Origin: Xenopus tropicalis
Lineage: Eukaryota; Chordata; Amphibia; Anura; Pipidae
NCBI RefSeq assembly: GCF_000004195.4
Contig: NC_030678.2
Location: 155,571,047-155,635,046 of the forward strand
Direction: 5' to 3'
DNA length: 64,000 nt
Within the stretch, counting starts at the first letter, position 1; each line of letters starts with the position of its first letter. The notes beneath the pieces are model-generated. The model saw only the letters and a program-made list of their open reading frames with translations, searched no databases and was not told the DNA's origin. The translations under genes were made by a program, and so were the position numbers. Of the stretch, positions 11,012 to 22,238 are shown in pieces.

Positions 11012-12515
11012 CCCTATATATATTGATAATGGGTGCAGAGAATCTCTTTTCTTTGTCTATATGAATTTTGTGGTCAAAGCCTTATTGCACCCCAACCTTA
11101 TGGTTTAAACTTTAGCAATGAGCACAACTTTCCCTTTTTTGCTATAGGAATAATGCCGCCTATTTCTTACACTGTAAGTAGAATAAACACATTCACTATA
11201 CTGTATAATTAGGTTTATAACAAAAGTTAAGTGCCAGGGATACTTTGAGGCTTTGGCATGTGAGGTTCGGATATTACTGCTGGGGGCACTTAAAGGCCGA
11301 GGCTGTAATTTATATCTGAACACAAGGTTTTACAGTTATGCTAGATTTATAATATTGCCTATGGCATTCTGTACAGGGCCCACATTAATTTCAGCTGAGG
11401 ACCTGATTTTGCCTAAACCATGACGGTTTTGTGCCTATAACCAGCAGGGCAGTCTGTAAGATGTCACATGACATGTGGTGTGTATAGGGTTTTGGAGGCT
11501 GTAGGTTGTACTGCTCATTTCACTCCACACCCAGCACTTACAAACGCCCACTCAGTCCATTATGTTGTCTGTTATTCATTCTTCTGAAGCCATTTCTGAA
11601 GACAGGCCTGAATTTATGGGATTTTTTTTCTATTATCCCTATGCTCCCCTTATAGTGCAGTATTCTCACAACAAATAGAAACCACAATGATTGGTAGCTG
11701 TAAGGCAGGCATAATCTGCAGATTGGATACCGTAAGTAAGTTGGATCCAGTAGGCCAACAACCAGCATGTTGGTTTAATATAAACTAAGTAATGACATTA
11801 CTTTTTGTTTCCTGAGGAACCTGTACATCTTCATCACTAACGTAGATAACAGAACTTTGATCTAGGCTTGTTCTGAGAATCCTGCCAACATTCAACTTTT
11901 CCTGCTTAACCCTCGGGAATAACAGAGAGAAAACAGAAACTTAAGCGATAGGATTGTTAATCATTACTTGGAAGGAGCTTTATCCTTCCAGATCTCTGAC
12001 CAGGATTCCTGTGTGTGCCTCGGCCTTTGGCTGGCGTTGGGCTTGCGTGCTGAAACAGAACTTTGCAGCTTTGAGATATGAACCTGGGAACTTACTGAAC
12101 TAGCTGACCTTGTGCATAAATACATGTCAGAGGGTAATAAATGCTTAAGGTTTATAATCTGAACAGACACCTTGTGGAAAGCCTAAGAGGTCAAGTTTTC
12201 CTCTTTTCCTTAGACATACAATAAAGGCATATAGTTCTATGCTTTCATATTTTTCCTGTTTTCCTGTTTTTCCTGTTTTGCTCCAAAATCTAAGGAGTTC
12301 TCCGATAGTAACTGTTTAGGGCTTCAAAAGTTCCTTGAGCATCACTGTCCCACTGTGCGATGTCTGTGTTTCACATAAAGATTTGTAGAGTGGGGTTATT
12401 TATTGTATTAGAGAGATGGCAAGACATTATAGCCATCAAAGTAGAGGTGTCCTAGCAAGTAAAACAAAGATTGATTTGTGACATTTTATGCCTGTCTTTT
12501 AGAAAGAAATATCTT
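11012..12515. other. Unannotated stretch
   Basis: No recognised repeat, RNA gene or exon. Three ttttcctg steps near 12250 are a minor local repeat. Confidence 0.4.
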
Positions 12516-12642
12516 AAGATGGCCATACACGGGCAGATTTCAGTTGCCAATATCTGGCCAGCCCATTTCCACTGTAGGTCTGTAGGTAAGTCTTCAATGT
12601 CAAATTTTCTGGTGGACCCTAGGAGGCCCAGTCCGACACTGG
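12516..12642. mobile_element. Fragments of two MITE families
   Basis: aagatggccatacacgggca matches the ends of the elements at 25976-26320 and 60647-60902. The last 30 bases contain cctaggaggcccagtccgac, related to the CAGGGTCGGACTGG family in reverse. Confidence 0.45.
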
Positions 12643-14726
12643 AAGAGAGTGGTTACTGCTTTGAAAAGTATTAACTACTTTGCTGAGTACTCACTTAAGA
12701 GGCTACACACCTGCCAAAAACCCTGTCCTCTATTAGAAAGTCCTAGAATTATATTTTATACATTCATCATGATCAACTCAAGATCCTCCACAAGTAGGAA
12801 AGAGCTTAGTTCCCTAGGTAGCTGCCAGTTCATTCACCGGCCTCAAGGTATCCATGGGACCCCTTCCATATTCTAGCAGATGATAGAGTCTGTGTTAGAA
12901 GAGATTATTCCAAAAGAAGGTGTAGGTTTCTATACTATATCTATCTTTGGTTCCAAGTGAGAATTGTGGGATGTGACCATTACCCCCTGAAAATGTTACC
13001 TTGTAGAAAAACCAGCATGGAAGAGGAAGCAAATTGTCCCATCAGTAAGCTCACTAGATTGCAAGCTCTGCAGTGTAAGGGCATCCCAGGAAGCCCAGTT
13101 GTAGCTGCTGACTATAATCGTACAGGAAAATTCAAGTCTGCATGTCCAACATTACCAACATTATGGGATAAGCAAGACCCTAGGTCAGTGTTTGTAGGAC
13201 ACACAAAATCATTTTTTGGAATGGGTTAGATACTGGGCTGTTTTGTTCAGCTTCCTTCTTATAAGGCAATTAATATGTAGGCAATTTGCACTCTCTTCAC
13301 TAACATAAAGGGCAAGTAGCTGCAGAGTCACAAGTTAAATATGATTAAATTCGGATGATATGATTGTTGACAATGATATTAAAACTAGTTATTTTTTTAG
13401 AGAGTAATATCTACAGAAAACATGACATGGTGCCTGAAGGGTCCAGTTTGCTTTCCCAATAAAGGAGCCTCAGAGGCAGCCTGGGCGCACAGCAGAGCCC
13501 TGATCCCTTATCACTCTTTATCTCAGGGGCAATAAATGTTTATGGGCTGCAGGGTGCAGCAGTGATGACAGAGGGCGGTGACAGCTGTCTCGTACTTCTC
13601 TCCAGTTGTTGACTGAGGATCAAAGAACAGATTTACACCCTGGATTTACAGCCTCGATAAAATCATACGGATAAGATGTTGCTAAATCCTAGAATGACTT
13701 TTTACCTCCATGTTGCAGGAGTCAGAGAGTTTTTTCTTCACTGTGTAGTTTTCCACTGTCTCTGGGGCTATAATTATCCTTGTGAAGAAAATTATCGGGG
13801 GTAATTTACCACATAGGCACAAGATAGCGAAACAATGGGAAGGCTTGAAGATCTAGGTCAGGGTGTACTTGGAAATTCTCCTCTTACCACCCCTCATTTC
13901 TTCATGTCTGCACAATCATTCCAAGGCACATGAGGTGTTTATGAGTTGTGTAGGAGTAACGGGCCTTTCATTGACAAAGCTGCCATAATGGGTAGACTTA
14001 GCAAAAGCAAACATGGGTTGTGGGTAGAAAAGGGACAGGCAGCAATAAAACAATAAAATCCAAACATGATATCATGACACCTACTTATGTCAGTTTATCG
14101 TGCCATTTGTGTCATGGAGGGACACAGTGCGCCTACTTCATGGAAGAAAAGGATGTGGTTCTACAACGACCTCTACCTTGGAGTCACCTGTCAGTGCATT
14201 ATATTCCCTGCACAATCTATTTGTGAACCATTCCTAGCGCCCCCCCCCAATGATCTCGGTAAGAGCAATAACAGGATCTATAGCAGTTGGGATATAGGGG
14301 CTTAAGAAAGGAATATATAGAAAGAGGAAAGGGGCAGTATGTTAGAGGTACCAGTGGAATACCTGCAAAGGGGGTTGGGATTTGGCTGGAATATACTTGA
14401 TGTTCCCACTGTGCAGGTGGCCTGTGGGTGGGGTGGGCCACAGGTGGCCATTTATGGGGATCACAAATGAAAACCCACTTTTTATGTAAAAAAATATTAG
14501 TGTGTGATGTCACTTCCTGTTTATGTGATGTCACTTCCACTCGGTACAGTGCTTATTGCAGGAGTGGGTCAGGTAGAATTGCATAGGGATAAGAAAGTGG
14601 GTAAGCGGGTCCTGTTTGGGCTTAGAGTAAGTGGGTACAGGTTGGGGGTGGGTCTCTATAATATGTTTCAAAAAGTTCTTATCACTGTCTCAGAATGTTG
14701 TTACTCCACTCAAGCAGGATATTGTT
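12643..14726. other. Unannotated stretch
   Basis: Mostly unique DNA. 14503-14545 has two direct copies of gtgatgtcacttcc, each holding the CRE-like core TGATGTCA. No exon seen. Confidence 0.4.
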
Positions 14727-15081
14727 GAATTATAGAGCATTCAAAGAAGGGCAACTAAGCTGGTAAAGGGTATGGAAAGTCTCAGTTATGAAGAAAGACT
14801 GGCCAAGTTGGGTCTGTTTACACTGGAGAAGCGGTGCATGATAACTATGTATTAATATATAAAGGGATCATATAATAACCTCTCTAATCCTTTATTTACC
14901 AGTAGGTCCTTCCAACGGACACGAGGGCACCCACTCCGTTTAGAAGAAGGGAGGTTCTGTCTGAATATTCGGAAAGGATTTTTTACAGTGAGAGCTGTGA
15001 AGTTGTGGAATTTCCTCCCCGAATCAGTCGTGCAGGCTGATACATTATATAACTTTAAGAAGGGGCTGGATGGCACGTGAG
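14727..15081 (+). pseudogene. 3' end of a CR1/L2-like LINE reverse transcriptase, truncated
   Basis: Reading the + strand, one frame stays open from about 14860 to a stop at 15079. Its carboxy-terminal pattern is typical of CR1/L2-like reverse transcriptases, including the blocks RTRGHPLRLEEGRF, LNIRKGFFTVRAVKLWN, FLPESVV and LYNFKKGLDG. Upstream, 14740-14850 continues the homology in other frames, with a disruption near 14840. The catalytic palm region is not present. The copy breaks off just after the last coding block and lacks the 3' tail seen in the sister copy at 63249-63565. It is a dead remnant. Confidence 0.75.
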
Positions 15082-15526
15082 CTTACATATTTTTGCCAAA
15101 GTGTGGTACTAACACCTCATTTTTTGCAAATAGAGAGATTCCAGAAGGGGTTTTTCTTATATGTTGTTTTCATGTGTCAAAGATTGTGCCTGGACACTTA
15201 CAGAATAGATACTAAAATGTAAAATCTTCTGACTTTGTCTTTTAGTGTGGATATAGCTGTATTGGGTGCTGCACTAAGCAGCAGATTCCCCCTGCCCCTC
15301 CCCTCTCACACATAGGGACATGCGCATCACTTGCTATATGTGAGCCTTTCAGCCCCACCACCAGCTTTAGCCAGTGTCTGGCACGGGGGCCGGGAGGGGC
15401 ACGGGCCTTCAGCTGCCTATATAGTGATATGGCCCTGACTATGGAAGCAGAGCCAGTAACATTATATACTGTGCAGCCATCTATGACTACCCAGAAGGCT
15501 GACAGTGATCTATCAGTAGAAATCCA
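15082..15526. other. Unannotated stretch
   Basis: A pyrimidine-rich and then GC-rich segment (15285-15420) may be an old repeat. Not identified. Confidence 0.35.
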
Positions 15527-15720
15527 AAAAATAGGAAAAAAGCTTCAGCGGGTTTGTTGCAAAACATTTATTGTGGGTAGTTGTAACACAACATGTTTCG
15601 GGTCAATACCCTTTATCAAGTGTACAAAGACCATAACCATGTGTTCTCATTTGAAGCCAAATTGACGTATGACCCACCAAGCACACAGCATTTCAGGAAA
15701 CTCCTTAAAGTGATAGTACA
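15527..15720 (-). mobile_element. Possible Penelope-like element remnant with a hammerhead-like motif
   Basis: On the minus strand, 15591-15620 reads cttgataaagggt, a 4-nt loop, then acccgaaacatg. This is a short stem (GGGT/ACCC) between a TTGATAA block and GAAAC. The 33-37 kb Penelope-like element has the same layout. The motif class is often found in Penelope-like elements, but there is no protein evidence here. Confidence 0.35.
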
Positions 15721-16047
15721 ACAATTAAACATAAGTGATGGGTCATTATATAATATATCTTATTTAAAAAGTGCTACAATTAAGCAAGGTGATGTTTCAT
15801 TATACATTAACATTAAAGTGATAGTGCAGCGATTAAGCATAGATAATACCACATTGTGCATAGATTTGTTAAAACAATAATATATAAGATGATCAAAAAC
15901 AAGTGCAAAGTGAATAAAGCATACAGTTCAAATAGTATATCCATAAGCATTGATTCAGTGTCCTTAGAAATCCATTTAAAAATAGTTCCGTAAAAGAGAA
16001 GGGAGGTCCAGTTGAACCGAATCCCCCAAATCACTCTTGGGGGCCAC
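15721..16047. other. AT-rich stretch with a spaced direct repeat
   Basis: aaagtgatagtacaacaatt at 15707 is repeated with changes about 107 bp later (aaagtgatagtgcagcgatt). This may be the long terminal part of the same retroelement remnant. Confidence 0.35.
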
Positions 16048-16198
16048 TGCACGTTTACACGTGTCTAACCCCACCAATAATAGGAAACTGCCCATACGGG
16101 GCCTATCCAGGGTAATGTAATCCTTTATATATTGAAAGGATAGGCCCTGTATGGGCAATTTCCTATCATTAGTGTGGTTAGACACGTGTAAACGTGCA
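16048..16198. repeat. Inverted repeat with about 60-bp arms
   Basis: tgcacgtttacacgtgtcta at the left end is matched by its reverse complement at the right end. The complementarity continues with small indels through the GGAAAC/TTTCC and CCCATACGGG/CCCTGTATGGG blocks to a loop near 16109-16137, which has its own 7-bp stem. The repeat could form a cruciform or be a MITE. Confidence 0.85.
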
Positions 16199-16560
16199 AT
16201 TTTTAATTTTTGATCTGTCAGTAGTTATTGATCTGGGGTCAGAAGACTACTAAAGAAAAATGTTCTATTCTTAATTATTTATAATTTTTTTAGGGACTTT
16301 TATCCCCATATGTAATAAAAGGCACTAAGCTTGCCCAGGTGCTGATACCCATAGCAACCAATAAGATCCTTGCTTTTAAACAGGTGACCAGTAAATAGTA
16401 TCAGCTGATTGGTTGCTTTGGGTTACTGCTCCTGGGCAAACTTGGTGCCTTTTATTACATTACCCCCTTGTTGTAACTGAATATCAGTGCAGTTTGGATT
16501 CTAACAGTAGTGGATGAGCTTCAGTGGGATTACTTTAATAAATGTAGAAAGCTCATTATT
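16199..16560. other. Stretch with a loose inverted repeat
   Basis: taataaaaggcactaagctt near 16314 and cttggtgccttttattac near 16440 are imperfect inverted repeats, with cagcaccaat-like middles. This suggests another short palindromic MITE of about 150 bp (16310-16465). Confidence 0.45.
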
Positions 16561-16780
16561 AGGGTCAGGCTGGGCTGCCAGGGCACCAGGAAAAACCCTG
16601 CAGAGCCCCGGCCCTAGTGGGCCCTGGCGGCCCACACCCAATCCCTGCAGGGCGCTCCACCGAGCTGCCAGTGGTGGGGGCCCCTGTGGCGGGGGAGGAT
16701 GATGGCTGCGGAAGGGGCCATTGGGGTGCAGGGAACCCTGACGCAGAAGCCCCAGTGGGCCCTGCACCCCCCACATTAGT
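16561..16780. mobile_element. GC-rich hAT-like MITE fragment
   Basis: agggtcaggctgggctgcc at the left resembles the family end, and the interior shares gtgggccctg and gggggcccctg blocks with 6908-7120. The right terminus is missing. Confidence 0.5.
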
Positions 16781-17817
16781 GTGCATTGGTGCTTGCCGTC
16801 ACTATGGCCCAGTTCAAGGACTCAAATGGCTCATCCACATTGTTGCTTTTCTTAGGCCTCAACCTAACTCATCCAAGTTAAGTGATGGAGCGAAGGACAG
16901 GTATATGGATCCCAATTTCATTGTCATGACTCCATAGTGCGGCTTGTAGATCAATAAGCAATGGAATAAGTACTTTGCCAGTGGGCAGCGAGGCTGTCAG
17001 GAGTTAAGTACATCTTCTGCGCAATTCAGTAGTTTATTATGTGTCGGGATCTCCCATTACCCTCATAATACACTGCTTCCTAAACATTATCAATGAGAGA
17101 TTATGGTCCATGAAATTCACTCCAAAAAGGCGTGCAATAGATCTTTTACAATGCAGTAAAAGCAGATATTAGCTGGAGAGTCTCCCCGCCGTTTGCTGGA
17201 GCTTTTTATCAATATATTGCCTCGCAGGCTTGTAAATGGCTCCTCGCACCTACCTTTAGTGTGGGATCATTAAATGCACTGATAGAACTCTACAATCTGC
17301 TTTTATCTAATACTTTCCTTCTTGTATGCGGCAGGTTTTACAGCATCATTAGGTGTTAGGATTAATCTCTTTAGGGTTAGCGCCGCACATAAAATACGGT
17401 TGTTATGATGTTTGCTCTGTATTAAATGCTTAGAGAGGCTAAATACCTGCCGCCATTCACACAGGCTGTGGGTTTATTAACCTGGGAGTCTGTATAAGGA
17501 ATCACCTTAATGAGCACAATAATGAAGTGACTTACTCAGTGCTCTTCCCCCTGTGCAAATACATCAGAGTCGCAATGGAAGGGAACAAACCAAAGGCAGG
17601 TTATTAATGCAGCGGAACAGAACCAGCAGGGGGAGCCTTTTTATAGTGTGTACCCTGGGAACCATGCTAGCAAAGGGGCCCAGAGGGTTTTAAAATATTG
17701 CTAAATATATAAATACTATAAATACTATGTTAAAGTGTGTTACAACTACTTTGTAACCTTCAGCCCCCTGCATAATTCTTACCAACTTTTTAGTTTAGGT
17801 TTTCAGTTTTTCTTTGT
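16781..17817. other. Non-repetitive block, candidate conserved non-coding element
   Basis: About 16980-17640 lacks recognised repeats and coding signal. It has many AT-core motifs set in mixed-composition sequence. Such islands inside repeat-rich deserts are often conserved enhancers; this is inference. Confidence 0.3.
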
Positions 17818-18582
17818 ACGGGTATGGGATCCCTTATCCGGAAACCCGTTATCCAGAAAGCTCCAAATTACAGAAAGCCCGTCTCCCATAGACTCCATTT
17901 TAATCAAATAATTCAGAATTTTAAAACTGATTCCCTTTTCTCTGTAATAATAAAACAGTACCTGTACTTGATCCCAACTAAGATATAATTACCCCTTATT
18001 GGGGGCAGAACAGCCCTATTGGATTTATTTAATGGTAAAATGATTCCCTTTTCTCTGTAATAATAAAACAGTACCTGTACTTGATCCCAACTAAGATATA
18101 ATTACCCCTTATTGGGGGCAGAACAGCCTTATTGGGTTTATTTAATGGTTAAATGATTCCCTTTTCTCTGTAATAATAAAACAGTACCTGTACTTGATCC
18201 CAACTAAGATATAATTACCCCTTATTGGGGGCAGAACAGTCCTATTGGGTTTATTTAATGGTTAAATGATTCCCTTTTCTCTGTAATAATAAAACAGTAC
18301 CTGTACTTGATCCCAACTAAGATATAATTGCCCCTTATTGGGGGCAGAACAGCCCTATTGGGTTTATTTCATGGTTAAATGATTCCCTTTTCTCTGTAAT
18401 AATAAAACAGTACCTGTACTTGATCCCAACTAAGATATAATTACCCCTTATTGGGGGCAGAACAGCCCTATTGGGTTTATTTAATGTTTTATTGATTTTT
18501 TTAGTAGACTTAAAGTTTGGAGATCCAAATTATGGAAAAACCCCTTGGTCCAGGCGTTCTGGATAATGGGTCCTATACCTGT
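17818..18582. mobile_element. MITE with internal 113-bp satellite, both ends present
   Basis: The left terminus acgggtatgggatcccttat and right terminus gggtcctatacctgt are inverted repeats. Between them the 113-bp unit repeats; the phrase ttcccttttctctg starts at 17931, 18044, 18157, 18270 and 18383, exactly 113 bp apart. Orientation is opposite to the copy at 9205. Confidence 0.93.
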
Positions 18583-19310
18583 AATAGTTTTTTGAATTAT
18601 TTTCTGTCTTCTTCTGACTTTTCCAGCTTTTAAATGGGGGTCACTGACTCTGACAACCAAAAAACTATTGCTTTTTAAAGGGGTAGTTCACCTTTAAGTT
18701 AACATTTGGTATGTTGTGGAATGGCCACTTTTAAGCAACTTTGCAATTGGTCTTTGTTATTTCTTTTTTATAGTGAATTATTTGCCTTTGTCTAACTCCT
18801 TGCAGCTTTCAAATGTGGGTCACTGACCCCGGCAGCCAGGGAACGATGGCTCTGTGAGGCTACAATTTTATTGTTATTGTTAATTTTTAGTACTTGTTTT
18901 TCTATTCAGCTCCTCTTCAATTTATATACCGCATAAATAAACACCACTCTCTGATTGCAATGGTAATTTGGACCCTAGCAACCAGATAGCTGCAAAAATG
19001 CCAAACTGGAGAGCTGCTGAACAAAAATTCAAATAATTAAAAAACTATACATAATAAAAAATGAAGACCAATTGCAAACTGTCTCAGAATATTACTTTCT
19101 ACGTCATACTAAAAGTTCAATCACAGGGGAACAACCCTGTTAAAGGCTATATTTTTATTGTTACTTTTTAATATTCATATTTATTTTCAGGCCCTCTCCT
19201 ATTTATATGCCAGTTTCTCATTCAAACCATTGCCTGGTTCCAGATAGAAGTTCCAAACTTCAGAGCTGCTAAACAAAAAGCTAAATAACCGCCATTTATT
19301 TATTTTTTAC
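18583..19310. mobile_element. Outer T2/Kolobok-like MITE, split by a related copy
   Basis: 18583-18674 and 19144-19310 read as consecutive parts of one element: the tcactgactctgacaacc block, attgctttt, then aggctatatttttattgtta, the ccattgcctggtt block and cagagctgctaaacaaaaag. They are separated by the complete inner copy at 18675-19143. Confidence 0.7.
18675..19143. mobile_element. T2/Kolobok-like MITE, 469 bp, inner copy
   Basis: It begins TTAAAGGGGTAGTTCACC and ends GGGGAACAACCCTGTTAA, with TTAA at both sides as expected for Kolobok/T2 integration. The interior carries ccctagcaacc and gagagctgctgaacaaaaa. No transposase frame. Confidence 0.88.
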
Positions 19311-19813
19311 AGATTTTTACACCGTATTTGCGGCAAATATCTTTTTACACAGCATAATAAATAGGCCCCAAATTGCACAGCCCAGTTATTCCTTGTAGGG
19401 AACTAATGAAATACTTACAGTGAATATCTGCATTAGCCAATGGGAAGGGAAAGCTCCCATGGAATTGATTGTTTTCATTGTGCGGCAGTTTATTCTCCTC
19501 CGCCTATTCCCTCTGTAACACAGACTCCGGGGAGTCCATTTAAGGTGTTTATGGGACAATACAGCTTCAGCCGGGGTTTTATTTCTATGCTGCTATTGAG
19601 TTATAAGCTCCATGGCCGTCTGTGTGTTTGATAATAAAGTATCTATAAAATCCCCCGTGGCAGCGAGATCCACTCAGTACAGACAAAGGGAGGAGAGAAA
19701 TACAGTTCAGTTCAAACTTTTTGGATCTGATAAATGAAGGATAAAGTTACAGCACTGCAATGCAAAAGTGATAGTGTCAATTTAAGGAGTGATTTTATCA
19801 TTTAGTGCACATT
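19311..19813. other. Unannotated stretch
   Basis: No recognised repeat or exon. Confidence 0.4.
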
Positions 19814-20050
19814 AAAGGGACAGTATACCCAACACTGGTGCAATGAATAGGGCTTGTGCAGAACATACTTTATTGTTTTAATTAGGAAATATCTATGGTT
19901 TTCATTATTTCTTGCTCTAAACAGGGCAAAATATGAAAATGAAACTAAAGCCACATACAGCAAAGTCAAACAAACCAGCAGTTCACTCAGATGCCTCTGT
20001 ATAAACAAACTCCTCCCTTCCCTCAGCCATACCCCCAACTGTCCCGCTTT
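19814..20050. mobile_element. Possible T2-like element, left end only
   Basis: ttaaagggacagtataccc at 19814 is a typical TTAAAGGRAC start. The matching right end is not found before the hairpin at 20060, so the hairpin and minisatellite may have replaced or entered its interior. Confidence 0.45.
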
Positions 20051-20059
20051 AAGCTTAAG

Positions 20060-20200
20060 CTTCTCTGCTGTGGCTCCTTCGCCGGCGGTCCCTGGCCCCT
20101 TTATAAGGTTGCACCCGTGCGTAATGACGTCACACGTACGCACGGGCGCAACCTTATAAAAGGGCCAGGGACCGCCGGCGAAGGAGCCACAGCAGAGAAG
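20060..20200. repeat. Near-perfect hairpin, 62-bp arms, CRE octamer in the loop
   Basis: The arms 20060-20121 and 20139-20200 are reverse complements with about two mismatches. They are GC-rich, including ccttcgccggcggtccctgg. The 17-nt loop holds the palindromic CREB/ATF site TGACGTCA (20125-20132). A degenerate relative with the same octamer is at 39700-39835. Confidence 0.96.
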
Positions 20201-20205
20201 CGCGT

Positions 20206-20680
20206 ATGGGGGCTCTGTGTTTGGGGGGCCTCTGTGTATGGGGGGGCACTGTGTATGGGGGGGCCTCTGTGTATGGGGGGCCTCTGTGTTTGGGGGGCCT
20301 CTGTGTATGGGGGGGCACTGTGTATGGGGGGGCCTCTGTGTATGGGGGGGCCTCTGTGTATGGGGGGGCCTCTGTGTATGGGGGCCTCTGTGTTTGGGGG
20401 GCCTCTGTGTATGGGGGGGCACTGTGTATGGGGGGGCCTCTGTGTATGGGGGGCCTCTGTGTATGGGGGGGCACTGTGTATGGGGGCACTGTATATGGGG
20501 GGCACTGTGTATGGGGGGGCCTCTGTGTATGGGGGGGCCTCTGTGTATGGGGGGCCTCTGTGTATAAAGGGTACTGTATATAAAGGGTACTGTATATAAA
20601 GGGTACTGTGTATGGGGGGTACTGTACATGGGGGGCTCTGTGTATGAAGGGCACTGTGTATGGGGGGGCTCTGTGGGCTT
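20206..20680. repeat. G-rich minisatellite, 17-20 bp units
   Basis: Units of ggcctctgtgtatgggggg and gcactgtgtatgggggg alternate in clusters, drifting to tataaagggtactg around 20560-20610. Runs of five to eight G on the + strand every 11-14 bases favour G-quadruplexes. ORFs of up to 311 codons read through on both strands, but they are only the repeat translated. Confidence 0.97.
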
Positions 20681-21546
20681 CCTTAGGTAGTACAGTATGA
20701 GGGTATAGCACATTTGCATCTGATCCCGCCATTTCATCTATATAAAAGGAGTATTTTTAGAAAAAAATGGGGTGTGTTAATTGGGGCGTGGTCACAAAAG
20801 TGGGCGTGGCCACTCTTTATTTTTCAAATGTTGGGAGGTATGCCCTCAGCTACAGCGTGGTATCAATTGAGATAAAGAGGCTGAGCCAGGCCAAGCTGGC
20901 CAAGTACCCTAGGCAACCTGGCCGGCCCCCTCTGCCCCCTAATGTGAGCGGTGTGGTGGGAATACTGGTGTAAAACCCTTTCTCCATATTCACAAGAAGA
21001 AATCCGCCTAAATTCCGACTCAACCGCCACTTTTCAGTTTTGGGTGAAAGACAGACAATTTACAGATACTTTTGTGAATTTGTCCTTTAAACAACATTTA
21101 TACGACATTTTAATGACTTTCTTTCTGACATTTTCAAAATGGAGTAAATCTCAGTGTAACTCTGATCAATTCTAAGCTCTGCTGTTATAATAGCTGCACA
21201 AAGCCTCATTAACATTTTTATAACCAAGTTTTTACCTCATATCTGCATGATTGCGCTAGTTTTAGCTTAATGAATGAGGCAGTAATAAAGCTGTGACTGA
21301 ATATATTGTATACAGGGAAAAGTAAAGCCTCCCGGGCCAATTTTTAGTTTTAGCAGCAGTGCCCCCTCTTTAATCACTTCACTGACATTTGCCCCTTTTC
21401 TGCGCCCCCATAGCATGTCCAGAACTACAGAGCTGCCTGACAGCATTGCCCCCACCTTTAGCTGTACCCCTTCTGTTCCCAGCAGCCATACTGGTGATCA
21501 GCAAACAGTACATGCAGAGTGGCACCCACACTGGGATATTGGGGTA
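20681..21546. other. Unannotated stretch with a GC-rich repeat fragment
   Basis: 20879-20955 contains gccaagtaccctaggcaacc, related to the repeat at 340-478. The remainder is unrecognised. Confidence 0.4.
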
Positions 21547-21724
21547 CAGGGTTGGACTGGCCCAACAGGGCACTGGGGAAAGACCTGGCAGCCCTGGTTA
21601 GCTGGATTGCTGTTGACTGGAAATCAGTGGCAGTAGAGAAGTAGTGCGGAGGCAAAATAGCGCAGGGGGTGGGCCCTTAATTCACTTCTTCCCAAATACA
21701 CCAGTCCAACACTTTGTGCATGTT
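21547..21724. mobile_element. hAT-like MITE of the CAGGGTTGGACTGG family
   Basis: The left end cagggttggactggccca and right side acaccagtccaacactttg are imperfect inverted repeats. No clear duplication. Confidence 0.55.
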
Positions 21725-22008
21725 GCTAGGTAAAATCCATGCTGGCGTTTAGAGACCCCAAATTAAGGAAAGCTTTGTAGTTTGGTAGTATGGAATAGAA
21801 AGCCATATTTACCCATTTTGAATTCCGCATATGTACTTTCCAAAAATATATGGTTTCCTTGGGGGGAACCTACTCTAGGGGAGGGGGAATAATGATGGGG
21901 GGGGATAGTCCATAGTTGGTGGGGGGAACCTACTCTTAGAAGATTTTTGGCCTTGGAATCTGAAGTACAGTCTGCTGATATCTGTGCTGGTGCTCTGACA
22001 TTTTAGTG
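21725..22008. other. Unannotated stretch
   Basis: Two copies of ggggggaacctactct (21859 and 21921) form a 62-bp local duplication. Nothing else is recognised. Confidence 0.5.
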
Positions 22009-22238
22009 CAGGGTCGGACTGGGGGGTGCAGTGCCCACCGGGGCTACTACCCCAAGAGCCCCGCACCCCAAAGGTGCCGCTGCCGAGCTCCGTCCCCTGA
22101 CTTGACCCCCTAACCCTGCACAGGGGCCCCCTCTCGACGTCCTTCCCTGAGTGTCCATAAGTGAAACGCACCAGGGAAGGACACCAGTGGCCGGGGGAGC
22201 GGCTACAGGCATCGGGGTCTGGGCCGCCGGGGCCCACT
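22009..22238. mobile_element. GC-rich hAT-like MITE (CAGGGTCGGACTGG end)
   Basis: It starts cagggtcggactgg and shares several blocks with 2351-2522. The right end ggggcccactagggtt lacks the terminal repeat. Confidence 0.58.

Noticed and set aside
20125..20132. TGACGTCA as a promoter CRE of a nearby gene
   Set aside because: It lies in the loop of a repeat hairpin with no gene start nearby; noted instead as a feature of the repeat.
19802..20737. 311-codon minus-strand frame and several plus-strand frames of 100-200 codons
   Set aside because: They translate the G-rich minisatellite and hairpin; the repetitive His/Thr/Gln/Pro or Gly/Val/Trp content follows the unit.
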